64,000 nt of DNA from Lacticaseibacillus suilingensis (GCF_016861845.1 NZ_BOLV01000007.1:62001-126000); one strand, 5' to 3'; counted from the stretch's first letter, positions 18,646 through 27,023 are shown. Numbers and translations: made by a program. The notes: a model not told the origin generated them from the sequence alone.

Positions 18646-19932
18646 TTATTCAACAAATTCAAAGGTGAAATCATCGATGGCGACCAAATCGCCGGTTTGC
18701 GCGCCGGCTTCCCGCAGCGCATCATCGACGCCAAGGCTCCGCAACTGCCGGGCAAACCGCAGCGCCCCATCGTCATGATCCAAGTTAGCCATTTTGAATA
18801 AGCGCTCGACTTTGGTGCCGCCTAAGATAAAGGTACCGTCTGCATCGCGCGTCACGGTGACCGCCTGCTCTTCTGGCTTGTAAATGTAATCTGCCTGTTC
18901 AGCCGTGGCTTTCGGGGTGAAGACCGGTGCCGAAGCTAAGGCCTTGGCGGTGTCTTGCATCAGGGGCTTCACGCCATCATGGGTAATGCTTGAAATAGCA
19001 TAGATGTCCTTGGCCTGCACGCCTTCATCAAGCAAGGCTTGCTTAAAGGCCGCAAACCGCTCACTGGCGCCAGGCAAATCCATCTTGGTGGCTACCACGA
19101 GCTGCGGCCGCGCCAAAATCGTATCATCATAAGTTTCCAGCTCTTGCCGGATTTGATGGTAATCATCCAGCGGTTCGCGCCCATTTTCGGGATCCATTTC
19201 CACCAGATGCAAAATCACCCGGGTCCGCTCCACATGGCGCAGGAACTGGAAGCCCAGCCCGACCCCGGTTGACGCCCCTTCAATCAAGCCTGGCAAATCC
19301 GCCATGACAAAATCACTGCCGTCATCCAGCTGAACCATCCCCAAATTCGGGGTTAAGGTCGTGAACTGATAAGCCGCAATCTTCGGCTTGGCCGAAGTCA
19401 CCACCGACAGCAAAGTGGACTTACCCACTGACGGGAAGCCAACCAGCCCGACATCTGCCAGCACCTTGAGTTCCAAGGTGACATAGCGATGCTGGCCGGG
19501 CTCACCATTTTCCGCGATTTCTGGCGCCGTGTTTTTCGGCGAAACAAAATGAACGTTGCCGCGACCGCCGCGGCCCCCTTTGGCCACCACGAGCTCCTGC
19601 CCGTTATGAGTGAGATCCCCGATTTGGGTGTGGGTATCGGCATCGTAAACCGCCGTGCCGGCTGGGACTGCCAGGCGAATATCTTCGGCTTTGCGGCCAT
19701 ACATTTGCTTACCTTGCCCGTTGCCACCGGCTTTGGCATGAAAATGGCGTTGATAGCGAAAATCCATCAACGTGCGCAACCCTGGGTCCACATAAAGCAC
19801 GATGCTGCCACCGTGGCCGCCATCGCCGCCGGCTGGTCCACCAAAGGGAACGAATTTTTCGTGGCGGAACGCCACCATCCCATCGCCGCCTTTACCGGCC
19901 TCAACTTCCACTGTCACCTGATCGACAAACAT
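18646..19932 (-). CDS. obgE: Obg GTPase
   Basis: Obg (428 residues) is an essential GTPase tied to 50S subunit assembly and stress signalling. It has the Gly-rich Obg fold ([14 protein letters not shown], about residues 8-21, and many GGxGG turns up to 158). The G domain follows with [18 protein letters not shown] and VVATKMDLP, and then a C-terminal OCT domain. The start at 19932 has AAGGAGGAG 5 nt upstream; the longer frame from 19995 lacks a ribosome site and adds a non-family leader. A good promoter lies at 19995-20023, and a family 1 repeat lies immediately beyond the -35. Confidence 0.96.
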   Translation of the reverse strand: MFVDQVTVEVEAGKGGDGMVAFRHEKFVPFGGPAGGDGGHGGSIVLYVDPGLRTLMDFRYQRHFHAKAGGNGQGKQMYGRKAEDIRLAVPAGTAVYDADTHTQIGDLTHNGQELVVAKGGRGGRGNVHFVSPKNTAPEIAENGEPGQHRYVTLELKVLADVGLVGFPSVGKSTLLSVVTSAKPKIAAYQFTTLTPNLGMVQLDDGSDFVMADLPGLIEGASTGVGLGFQFLRHVERTRVILHLVEMDPENGREPLDDYHQIRQELETYDDTILARPQLVVATKMDLPGASERFAAFKQALLDEGVQAKDIYAISSITHDGVKPLMQDTAKALASAPVFTPKATAEQADYIYKPEEQAVTVTRDADGTFILGGTKVERLFKMANLDHDDGALRFARQLRSLGVDDALREAGAQTGDLVAIDDFTFEFVE

Positions 19933-19994
19933 GTGCTCCTCCTTATACCGAACTGGCGCCATGCGCCAACGCGAACGTCTACTACTAAACGTCA

Positions 19995-20023
19995 ATCATA
20001 CGGGTTCTGCCCCCAAAGTGCAA
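19995..20023 (-). promoter_or_regulatory. Promoter of obgE
   Basis: The minus strand reads TTGCAC, 17 bp, TATGAT. The family 1 element starts 6 bp upstream of the -35. Confidence 0.65.
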
Positions 20024-20029
20024 TACAGC

Positions 20030-20205
20030 AAGGCTGCGAAGATCGGCGGGCTTAGTGCGACGAGTAGCCTTTCTACCGCATGTCAGCCTGTACGCGCCTG
20101 AGCGTTACGGGCTGATCAAGCTTGAGACATTGCCGTTCGACCTTGACGGCGAGGCCTCAAGCGTAGCTATTCGCTCGCACGTTGCCGACCTGAGCGCGAC
20201 TAGGC
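20030..20205. repeat. Family 1 structured element, copy R2a (upstream of obgE)
   Basis: Read on plus: AAGGCTGCG, stem GATCGGC / GCCGACC, conserved CTTAG, stem TGCGA (20056-20060) / TCGCA (20175-20179), conserved GAGTAGCCT, then a 48-nt insertion. The terminal hairpin GCTTGAG / CTCAAGC (20120-20162), GTAGCTATTCGC and a final GCGCGACTAGGC follow. The same order is found at 35172 and 35298. Confidence 0.8.
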
Positions 20206-20213
20206 TGCTGAAT

Positions 20214-20290
20214 GAGGCCGAGCTTAGCCTGACGAGTAGCCTTTCTACCGCACGTCAGCCTGTACGCGGCTTACGTTCTGAGCTTGGCTC
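20214..20290. repeat. Family 1 structured element, short copy R2b
   Basis: The outer stem GAGGCCGAGCTTAG pairs with CTGAGCTTGGCTC, allowing two G-T pairs and one bulge. The inner hairpin is CTGACG / CGTCAG around GTAG-cctt-CTAC. Bases 20231-20268 repeat 20059-20096 with 37 of 38 identical. A plus-strand 83-codon frame spans the region but is not believed to be a gene. Confidence 0.7.
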
Positions 20291-20336
20291 TATGCAGCGT
20301 GCCTAGTTCACCGCATGCATGACTTTCATTATCGTA

Positions 20337-20342
20337 ATTATA
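20337..20342 (-). promoter_or_regulatory. Possible promoter reading into the R2 element
   Basis: A consensus TATAAT on the minus strand lies between the terminator of the FNR-like gene and the R2 element. The -35 is weak (ACATGG at 17 bp). Confidence 0.35.
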
Positions 20343-20375
20343 CCAATTTCTGACCCACTCCATGTCGTCGGGGCC

Positions 20376-20402
20376 AAAAAAATAACGGCCAGCGCCGTTA
20401 TT
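20376..20402 (-). terminator. Terminator after the FNR-like gene
   Basis: AATAACGGC, 4-nt loop, GCCGTTATT, then seven T in total on the minus strand. The stem overlaps the stop codon. Confidence 0.9.
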
Positions 20403-21072
20403 CGACCAAACTTAGGTCGTCACTATCCAAAATCGTAATTTGGCTGCGGCCAGTTTGCTTAATGAGGCCATCGCGCTCAAACGCCGCTAGCTTGCGGCTG
20501 ACGGTTTCTGGGGTCGTGCCCAAGTAGGCCGCCAAATCCTTTTTCTGCAGTGGCAAGGTGAAATGGGCCTGGCCTAACGCGGCGCTGGTTTCCACCAAGT
20601 AGCCAGCAAGGCGTTCACTGACGCTGGCCACATTGGCAGCCGTCGTTTGGGCCTCTAGCTGGACCACCCGTTCACCGAGGCTATTGAGCATGTTTAGTGC
20701 CAGTGCTGGGGTCTTTTTCAACAACTGCTGGAAGTCCTGACGACTAATGGTGCACGCCACCACCTGCGTTAAGGCCACGCCGCTGGTGGTGCGCTCGCTC
20801 GGCGTGAACAGGACCGCTTCGCCATCAAACTCGCCTGGCCCCAGCACCCGTAGCAACTGTTCGCGGCCACTGGCCAGGGTTTGGGTGACTTTGACTTGGC
20901 CATGGGCAATGATCATCAAAGCATCCGCTGCAGTCCCTGCCGCAAACAAAGTCTCGCCGGCGGCATACTGCCGTTCGCGCACCAGTTTAGCCACTTGGGC
21001 CACATCATTCGCGTCCAGCGCCTGAAAAATCGGCACCAGCCGCACACAATCTTCTGCTTCGTGTTGATGCAT
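20398..21072 (-). CDS. Crp/Fnr family transcriptional regulator (FLP-like)
   Basis: A 224-residue regulator: a cyclic-nucleotide-binding-type beta barrel (about 10-125), a dimer helix, and a Crp-type helix-turn-helix with TTPETVSRKLAAFE. The ETVSR recognition helix matches the E..SR pattern that in FNR reads TTGAT half-sites, and a perfect TTGAT-N4-ATCAA lies in its own promoter. There is no N-terminal Cys cluster for an iron-sulfur centre. It has Cys9 and Cys107, which resembles the two-cysteine disulfide switch described for L. casei FLP. ATG at 21072 follows GAGGTG by 6 nt. Target genes are unknown. Confidence 0.88.
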   Translation of the reverse strand: MHQHEAEDCVRLVPIFQALDANDVAQVAKLVRERQYAAGETLFAAGTAADALMIIAHGQVKVTQTLASGREQLLRVLGPGEFDGEAVLFTPSERTTSGVALTQVVACTISRQDFQQLLKKTPALALNMLNSLGERVVQLEAQTTAANVASVSERLAGYLVETSAALGQAHFTLPLQKKDLAAYLGTTPETVSRKLAAFERDGLIKQTGRSQITILDSDDLSLVE

Positions 21073-21097
21073 CTTACCCACCTCGCTTTTTCCTATA

Positions 21098-21103
21098 GTA
21101 TAC
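21098..21103 (-). promoter_or_regulatory. -10 box of the FNR-like gene
   Basis: TATACT on the minus strand, about 26 bp upstream of the start codon. Confidence 0.6.
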
Positions 21104-21124
21104 GCCATCTAGCAAGGAACCAAC

Positions 21125-21138
21125 TTGATTTGCATCAA
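21125..21138. promoter_or_regulatory. FNR box
   Basis: TTGAT-TTGC-ATCAA, a perfect FNR consensus within the longer palindrome AACTTGAT....ATCAAGTT. Its centre falls close to -41 if transcription starts about 7 bp after the TATACT box, the spacing of class II activation. Confidence 0.8.
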
Positions 21139-21152
21139 GTTAGCGGCTGAAC

Positions 21153-21191
21153 AAAAAAGGACCCTGCAGGCTGTCCAGGCACTGCAAGGTC
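21153..21191 (-). terminator. Terminator after the AraC-type gene
   Basis: GACCTTGCAG pairs with CTGCAGGGTC (one G-U), followed by CTTTTTT on the minus strand. Confidence 0.75.
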
Positions 21192-21244
21192 GATTTGATT
21201 TGGCTGACGACTATAGTGTAACGGCCGGCTGCCTTGGCGAGGGG

Positions 21245-22117
21245 TTAATTTTCAAAGTAAATGCGGTCATTTTGGTGATACCGCTTATACGCCGCCCGAT
21301 AGGCACTCGGGGTTAACCCTTTCCAGCGTTTGAAATTCCGCGCTAAGCTCCGGGAATTACCAAAGCCACTCGCCATCGCCACGTACTCAATCGGCTTGTT
21401 GGACGTCAGGAGCAGCTCACGCGCCTTCATCAGCCGCACCTCTTGCAAATATTGATTCGGCGATTGCTTGAGCGTCGCCTGAAACTGATTGCCTAAAGTA
21501 GTGACCGAAGTGTGTAGTTGCGCCGCCAGCTGACTGATTTTGACCGGCTCGGCATATTGTTGATCAATGAGGGCCATGGCTTCATCCACTAGCGGCGCAT
21601 TGACGCGCACCACCGGGGTGGCCTTCACCGCGGTGAAATGCGTGGCCAGCAGCGCCAGCATTTGGTAAAACGCACTTAGCGCCTCCAGCCGGCTCACCGG
21701 CGTCAAAGGCGCCGTCATTGGTTTCGCCAGCGCGGCAAACGCTGCCTGCAGGGCCGCATAGGCTGGCGACTGAGGCTCTGGCGGCCCTTGCAGCGTAAAG
21801 TGCCAATTGACACTATCGGGTAGCACCGATTCCAAAAAGGTCGGATCGATGATGATACCATATTCTTGCACGGGCACACCGCCGCTTTGCGAGGCGTGCA
21901 CCACCCGGGAATCGACGGTCCACATGGCACCGGCATGAAAAATCGAGGTGACGCCATTTTGAACGACCGTCAACGGTCCGCCCGCCACCAGCCAATTCAG
22001 CTCCAACCCGCGGTGCCAATGCGGCGCAATGGCCGTCTTATGCGGATCTTTGGCATAGAATTTGAACGGCAAACTCGGTGTCAACTGCACCATTTCGTGT
22101 TTGATGGTCACCATCAT
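21245..22117 (-). CDS. AraC family transcriptional regulator
   Basis: A 290-residue protein with an N-terminal cupin-like sensor domain (about 15-130, including the HWHRGLELNWLVAGG strand) and a C-terminal AraC double helix-turn-helix. The latter includes KISQLAAQLHTSVTTLGNQF and VAMASGFGNSRSLARNFKRW. The inducer is probably a small sugar or amino-sugar compound, inferred only from its position 15 bp downstream of the mupG-like gene, with which it is cotranscribed. A GTG at 22123 and ATGs at 22117 and 22114 are possible starts; 22117 is best placed after GAGGTG. A terminator follows. Confidence 0.9.
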   Translation of the reverse strand: MMVTIKHEMVQLTPSLPFKFYAKDPHKTAIAPHWHRGLELNWLVAGGPLTVVQNGVTSIFHAGAMWTVDSRVVHASQSGGVPVQEYGIIIDPTFLESVLPDSVNWHFTLQGPPEPQSPAYAALQAAFAALAKPMTAPLTPVSRLEALSAFYQMLALLATHFTAVKATPVVRVNAPLVDEAMALIDQQYAEPVKISQLAAQLHTSVTTLGNQFQATLKQSPNQYLQEVRLMKARELLLTSNKPIEYVAMASGFGNSRSLARNFKRWKGLTPSAYRAAYKRYHQNDRIYFEN

Positions 22118-22132
22118 GCTCACCTCTAAGAA

Positions 22133-23227
22133 TTAAAGGGTGGCTTCCTCAAATTTGAACCCACTCCAAGGCTTCAGGTAACTCAAGAGGAACGCCTCAT
22201 CTGGGTGAAGGTGGCCAACCACATTCACCCGCCCATCATTGGGCATGTCTTGCAAAGCAATTTGAGTTTCCCCTTTGTATTGGCCAAAGCCCTCGTTATC
22301 AATCAGCACATCCCCGCGGGTAATCGGCTTGGTGTTATGGGCCGGAAAATCGCGATCCCGGTACTTCACCCGCGTCATGGTGCTCCGCAGCAGGTATTCG
22401 CTGCGATCACCGCGATAGCTGTGATCATTTTCAAAAATCACGGTATGTTCCAGTGGCGTCATGTCCGCTGCTGGCACGACCTTGACCACCGGGTAAGCAG
22501 CGAAGAAGGCATCATGTGCCGCCTTCAGCTCCGCCTCGCTGGCATACGCATTAGCAATAATGACATCATTAATGGTGTCCATCAACTGATAATGCTTCAC
22601 TTGCGTTTCCACTGGCAAGTTGCGGTGCGATTCCAGCGTGCACAGGCCATCTTGGGTTGGCCAAGGGCCGAACGTCGCAGCCTGTGACGTAATGAAAGCC
22701 GCCGTGTTCAAACGGTACTGGGTGTAAAGCGCCGTGGCTTGCTCAAAGAACGCCTGACCCAAGCCGGAGAAGCGATGCGGGTAGAAATTATGCGACCCCA
22801 GCAAGTTATTGCGATCAGGTGAAAACGCCATGATGTTATCGATGTAATGGGTGCCTTGTGACATGTTGACCTCAATCTTCAGGCCATAAGGATTGCGCGT
22901 CATCCGGGCTTCTTCGGCGCCGGTGAAGCCTTCATCCAGGCGCACGCCCCAGGCCCCAAGGTCGTGGAAGAACGCTAAGTTGTCGTAAGTCACCCCGAGC
23001 TGCTTGAATAGCGCCGGGTTGATGTCGACCATCACTTCCATGCCAAGTGCATTGGCATGGTTGATGACCTTCTTGAAATTGTTCACCACTGCATCTTGGT
23101 CACCTTTAATCTCAAGCAGTGAGGTGAAGACGCGTTTGAACTTGTATTGCGCCGCTAAATCAAAGTATGCGGCATCTTTTTCATAAGTCGATCGTTCTGG
23201 ATAAACTGAAACGCCTAGTTTTCCCAT
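22133..23227 (-). CDS. MupG / DUF871 family protein (probable 6-phospho-N-acetylmuramidase)
   Basis: A 364-residue protein with a TIM-barrel N-terminal part (MGKLGVSVYPERSTYEKDAA, VMVDINPALFKQLG, VRLDEGFTGAE) and a C-terminal beta domain. This is the DUF871 family, whose characterised member MupG cleaves MurNAc-6-phosphate-GlcNAc during cell-wall recycling. The related enzymes act on phosphorylated disaccharides delivered by a PTS, but no PTS of that type is adjacent. The AraC regulator follows in the same operon. ATG at 23227 has AAGGGGG upstream. The family is fairly secure; the substrate is inferred. Confidence 0.8.
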   Translation of the reverse strand: MGKLGVSVYPERSTYEKDAAYFDLAAQYKFKRVFTSLLEIKGDQDAVVNNFKKVINHANALGMEVMVDINPALFKQLGVTYDNLAFFHDLGAWGVRLDEGFTGAEEARMTRNPYGLKIEVNMSQGTHYIDNIMAFSPDRNNLLGSHNFYPHRFSGLGQAFFEQATALYTQYRLNTAAFITSQAATFGPWPTQDGLCTLESHRNLPVETQVKHYQLMDTINDVIIANAYASEAELKAAHDAFFAAYPVVKVVPAADMTPLEHTVIFENDHSYRGDRSEYLLRSTMTRVKYRDRDFPAHNTKPITRGDVLIDNEGFGQYKGETQIALQDMPNDGRVNVVGHLHPDEAFLLSYLKPWSGFKFEEATL

Positions 23228-23288
23228 GAGTATCGTCCCCCTTTTCGAATCTAGTTTACCATTTTGGACCATACCAATGAAAGGGCTT

Positions 23289-23304
23289 CCTACAAATTTG
23301 TGGG
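23289..23304. promoter_or_regulatory. Palindromic operator candidate upstream of the mupG-like gene
   Basis: CCTACAAATTTGTGGG is a 16-bp near-perfect palindrome with a central ACAAATTTGT. It is placed about 60 bp before the mupG-like start in the divergent gap with fruR. Confidence 0.5.
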
Positions 23305-23356
23305 AACAATTTTGATGTGACGGCTTGTGACCGATGGCTGAAGATATTTTGAATGT

Positions 23357-23387
23357 TTTTGACCGTTATGTATTGCTTTTGACCGTT
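23357..23387 (+). promoter_or_regulatory. Direct-repeat operator candidate for FruR
   Basis: TTTTGACCGTT occurs twice, at 23357-23367 and 23377-23387, exactly 20 bp (two helical turns) apart and overlapping the -35 region. A weaker TGACCGAT lies at 23328. Direct repeats of this kind are typical of DeoR-family regulators. Confidence 0.6.
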
Positions 23388-23400
23388 TGACGTGTATACT
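23373..23400 (+). promoter_or_regulatory. Promoter of the fru operon
   Basis: TTGCTT, 16 bp, TATACT, 22 bp before the fruR start codon. Confidence 0.65.
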
Positions 23401-23421
23401 AAGCGCTGTGAGGTGAAGAAA

Positions 23422-24171
23422 ATGCTTACAGAAGAACGCCATCGCTACATTCAAGCGCTGCTAACCCGCCAATCAGTGGTGAAATCTCAAGCCCTGATGG
23501 CGGCCTTAGATGCTTCTGAGTCAACCATCCGCCGCGACCTCGCCGACATGGAAAGTGCCGGCCAGCTCCGGCGCATTCATGGCGGCGCTGAACGCATCGA
23601 TGCCAGCTTGGTGGAACTCAGTGTCCAAGAAAAAGCCACCCAGGCGCTGCTGGAAAAGCAGCAAATTGCCCAAGCCGCGGTGAAACTGCTGAAGCCGCAC
23701 CAAACGATTTTCCTGGATGCTGGCACCAGCACGGCGCAAATGATTCCCCTGCTCGCCGAGCGGGAAGTCACCGTAGTCACCACTGGCGTTGACAATGCCA
23801 GTCAGCTTGCGGATTATGGCATCGCCACCCGCCTGCTGGGTGGCAGCGTCAAGCCAACGACCAAGGCGCTGATTGGGGCCACCACCGTGCAACAAATGGA
23901 AGCTTGTCGCTTTGACTTTGCTTTCATCGGCGCGAACGGGGTGCACCTGAAGTATGGGCTGACCACCCCGGATCAGGAAGAAGCCGCGGTGAAAGCCGCT
24001 GCAATCCGGCAGGCCAAAACTGCCGTGATTTTGGCCGACCCGACCAAATTCGGCCAGGTCAGTTTCGCCCGCTTTGCCCCGATTTCGGCTGGCATCATTC
24101 TCACCACGGCTTTAGGTGACATTGCCACCTATTATGAAGATCAAACCAATATCAAGGAGGTTCATGCATGA
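23422..24171 (+). CDS. fruR: DeoR-family regulator of the fructose operon
   Basis: A 249-residue DeoR-type repressor. The N-terminal helix-turn-helix reads SQALMAALDASESTIRRDLA (about 23-42). The C-terminal sugar-phosphate sensor domain has FLDAGTSTAQ, a TTGVDNA strand and DFAFIGANGVH. In this family fructose-1-phosphate is the usual inducer when the gene leads a fruK-fruA operon, as here. The start at 23422 has GAGGTGA upstream; an earlier in-frame codon lacks a ribosome site. Its TGA overlaps the fruK ATG by 4 bp. Direct repeats in its own promoter suggest autoregulation. Confidence 0.92.
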   Translation: MLTEERHRYIQALLTRQSVVKSQALMAALDASESTIRRDLADMESAGQLRRIHGGAERIDASLVELSVQEKATQALLEKQQIAQAAVKLLKPHQTIFLDAGTSTAQMIPLLAEREVTVVTTGVDNASQLADYGIATRLLGGSVKPTTKALIGATTVQQMEACRFDFAFIGANGVHLKYGLTTPDQEEAAVKAAAIRQAKTAVILADPTKFGQVSFARFAPISAGIILTTALGDIATYYEDQTNIKEVHA

Positions 24172-25085
24172 TTTACTCGATTACCCTCAACCCGTCAATC
24201 GATTACGTGATTGCCCTGCCTGACCTTGAACTGGGGCGGGTGAATCACCTCAGTTCAGCGGTGATGCTACCAGGCGGCAAAGGCATTAACGTCAGTCGCA
24301 TTTTGAAGGCGTTGGGCATTGCCAGTACCGCGCTGGGGTTTAGCGGTGGCTTCACCGGCGCCTTCATTGAGGACCAGCTGGCGCAGCTTCAAGTTGCCCA
24401 TCACCTGACCACCACGGCGGCAGCCACGCGCCTGAACGTTAAGCTGCATGCGCAAAGCGAAACCGAACTGAACGCGGCTGGGCCGCAAATTACGGCAGCC
24501 GAAGTCGAAGCCTTCACCTCTGACCTCAAAGCCCGCCTGCAACCTGGCGATGTCGTCATCATGGCTGGCAGCCTGCCGCAAGGTTTGCCGACCAGCTTCT
24601 ACCGCGACCTCATTCCGATGATCCATGCTGCCAAAGCCGAGTTTGTCATTGACACCACTGGCCAAGCGCTGCTTGACACCCTGCCTGATCATCCCCTCGT
24701 CGTCAAACCGAACCACCATGAACTGGCCGCCTTGTTCGGGGATGCCGAATACACGGATCTCCAGCAAGTGGTCACTGCTGGGCGCAAGTTGCTGAAGCTC
24801 GGCGCGCAGCATGTCCTGGTTTCCATGGCCGGCAAAGGCGCCCTGATGATTACCGCCGATCATGCCTACCATGGCACCGTTGCCCCGGGTCAAGTGATCA
24901 ACTCGGTGGGTGCTGGCGACTCGATGCTCGCCGGTTTCACTGGCACCTTGATGCAAACGGGCGACGCGCAAGCCGCCTTCAAAGCCGGCATCGCCTGCGG
25001 CAGTGCCACTGCCTTTTCCCAAGACTTAGCCACCAAGGCTAAAATTGCTGAAGTCGCCGCCACCATCACAATGGAGGAAATCTAA
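24168..25085 (+). CDS. fruK: 1-phosphofructokinase
   Basis: A 305-residue PfkB-family sugar kinase that converts fructose-1-phosphate to fructose-1,6-bisphosphate with ATP. It begins MIYSITLNPSIDYVI, has GGKGINVSRILKALG (about 36-50) and the catalytic signature NSVGAGDSMLAGF (about 245-257). Its place between fruR and the fructose PTS gene fixes the substrate better than sequence alone, since tagatose-6-phosphate kinases look similar. It is translationally coupled to both neighbours: a 4-bp overlap upstream and no gap before fruA. Confidence 0.94.
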   Translation: MIYSITLNPSIDYVIALPDLELGRVNHLSSAVMLPGGKGINVSRILKALGIASTALGFSGGFTGAFIEDQLAQLQVAHHLTTTAAATRLNVKLHAQSETELNAAGPQITAAEVEAFTSDLKARLQPGDVVIMAGSLPQGLPTSFYRDLIPMIHAAKAEFVIDTTGQALLDTLPDHPLVVKPNHHELAALFGDAEYTDLQQVVTAGRKLLKLGAQHVLVSMAGKGALMITADHAYHGTVAPGQVINSVGAGDSMLAGFTGTLMQTGDAQAAFKAGIACGSATAFSQDLATKAKIAEVAATITMEEI

Positions 25086-27023
25086 ATGGATATTCGGGAC
25101 TTACTACTTAAAAATGTCATGATCATGGATCTCAAGGCTACCACCAAGGCGGCGGCCATCACCGAAATGGTCACCAAGTACGCTGAAGAAGGCATTATCG
25201 ATGATGCCAAACTCTATCAAGCCGACATTGAAAAGCGTGAAGCAGAGTCCACCACCGGCATCGGGGATGGCATTGCGATGCCTCACGCCAAAGACAAAGC
25301 CGTTCAACGCGCCACGGTGCTGTTTGCCAAAAGTGCTGCCGGCGTCGACTTCAACGCCTTAGATGGTCAGCCGGTGCACCTGTTCTTCATGATTGCCGCC
25401 CCCGAAGGCGCCAACAACACGCACCTGCAAGCCTTAGCAGCATTGTCTTCGCTGCTGATCAACCCGAAGCTGGTGGCTGCCCTCAAAGAAGCGACCACCC
25501 CGGATGAGGTCTTGCAACTCTTTGCTGATGCCCAAGCCGCCAAGGAAGCCAAAGAAGCTGAAGAGGCTGCCGCCGAAGCAGCTGCTGCCCCGGCCGCGGT
25601 TGAAACCACGCCAGCAGAAAAGCCCTTCATCGTCGCGGTCACGGCCTGCCCCACTGGCATTGCCCATACTTACATGGCTGAAGCCGCCCTTAAGGAACAA
25701 GCCGAAAAAATGGGCGTCGCCATCAAAGTCGAAACCAACGGCTCTGAAGGCGTGAAGCACCTCCTGACCAAAGCCGACATCGCCAAGGCGGTTGGCGTCA
25801 TCATCGCTGCCGACAAGAAAGTCGACATGCCACGCTTTGACGGTAAGCATCTGATCAACCGTCCAGTCATCGACGGCATCAAGAATCCGGAAGAATTAAT
25901 CAACGACACCCTAGCGGAAAAAGGCCCGATTTTTCACGCTGAAGGCGGCGCGCAAAGCGAAGCTGATGATGACGAAAAGAAGAGTACCTGGAGCAAGATT
26001 TATGCGGACCTGATGAATGGTGTTTCCAACATGCTGCCTTTCGTGGTCGGCGGTGGGATTATCATGGCGCTGTCCTTCATCTTTGAAAATGCGTTTGGCG
26101 CCCAGTCTGGTTGGTTCACTTTCACCAATAACTTAGGGAACTACGCCTTTTCCTTCTTGGTGCCAGTCCTGGCTGCTTACATCGCCGTGTCGATCGGTGA
26201 TCGCCCGGCCTTGATGCCTGGGTTTGTCGGCGGTTACATGGCCACCTTGGCTTCTGCGTCAATTGTCAAAGCACAAAATCCGGCCGGGTTTATCGGCGGT
26301 TTGGCCGCTGGGTTCATTGCTGGCTGGATGATTGTTGGCCTCAAGAAGCTCTTCGCTAAAGTCCCACGCTCCTTGGACGGTTTGAAAACCATTTTGTTCT
26401 ACCCAGTCATTGGCTTAGCCTTGATTGGCCTGATCATGTTCTTCATCGTTAATCCGATTTTTGCCTTCCTAAATGGCGCGCTGATTGCCTGGCTTGAAGG
26501 CATGGGCACTGGTAACGCCGTCGTCGTCGGCGTGATTTTGGCGGCGATGATGAGCATTGACATGGGCGGTCCCTTCAACAAAGCGGCTTACACCTTTGCC
26601 ATTGGGATTTACCAGGCTTCTGGCTTCAAAGACGGCCGCTGGATGGCTGCCGTCATGATCGGTGGGATGATTCCGCCGCTGGCCATTGCCTTGGCCGCAA
26701 CCTTGTTCCCGCAAAAATTCACCAAAACGGAACATAGCTCCGCCATGTCCAACTATGTCTTGGGCCTGACCTTTATCACTGAAGGCGCCATTCCTTTCGC
26801 CGCCACCGACCCGCTGCACATCATCGGGAGCTCGGTCATTGGCTCTGCGATTGCCGGCGGCTTGACGCAAGTCTTCAAGGTCAACGTGCCTGCACCCCAC
26901 GGCGGGATCGTCGCCTTAGCGCTGACCGATCAGAAACTGGGCTTCATCGTCTCGCTGATTGTCGGCACCGTCATTGCCGGTCTCATCCTCGGCCTCTGGC
27001 GGCCCAAAGCCAAAGAAGCTTAA
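25086..27023 (+). CDS. fruA: Fructose-specific PTS enzyme IIABC
   Basis: A 645-residue fused PTS permease that imports fructose and delivers fructose-1-phosphate. EIIA comes first (about 1-150) with the phospho-histidine in GIAMPHAK. An Ala/Glu linker (about 150-175) leads to EIIB with the phospho-cysteine in VTACPTGIAHTYMAEAAL (about 184-201). EIIC follows from about 305, with eight or more membrane helices starting at NMLPFVVGGGIIMAL. The domain order A-B-C is the common one in Gram-positive fructose permeases. It is the last gene of the operon, with a strong terminator 14 bp later. Confidence 0.95.
   Translation: MDIRDLLLKNVMIMDLKATTKAAAITEMVTKYAEEGIIDDAKLYQADIEKREAESTTGIGDGIAMPHAKDKAVQRATVLFAKSAAGVDFNALDGQPVHLFFMIAAPEGANNTHLQALAALSSLLINPKLVAALKEATTPDEVLQLFADAQAAKEAKEAEEAAAEAAAAPAAVETTPAEKPFIVAVTACPTGIAHTYMAEAALKEQAEKMGVAIKVETNGSEGVKHLLTKADIAKAVGVIIAADKKVDMPRFDGKHLINRPVIDGIKNPEELINDTLAEKGPIFHAEGGAQSEADDDEKKSTWSKIYADLMNGVSNMLPFVVGGGIIMALSFIFENAFGAQSGWFTFTNNLGNYAFSFLVPVLAAYIAVSIGDRPALMPGFVGGYMATLASASIVKAQNPAGFIGGLAAGFIAGWMIVGLKKLFAKVPRSLDGLKTILFYPVIGLALIGLIMFFIVNPIFAFLNGALIAWLEGMGTGNAVVVGVILAAMMSIDMGGPFNKAAYTFAIGIYQASGFKDGRWMAAVMIGGMIPPLAIALAATLFPQKFTKTEHSSAMSNYVLGLTFITEGAIPFAATDPLHIIGSSVIGSAIAGGLTQVFKVNVPAPHGGIVALALTDQKLGFIVSLIVGTVIAGLILGLWRPKAKEA

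Noticed and set aside
20030-20290. A CRISPR-like array, suggested by the 38-bp direct repeat
   Set aside because: There are only two copies 172 bp apart with structured, related sequence between them and no cas genes.
20055-20306. An 83-codon plus-strand frame across the R2 element
   Set aside because: The stretch is explained by stem-loop repeats; the frame has no ribosome site and is not preserved in the R1 copies.
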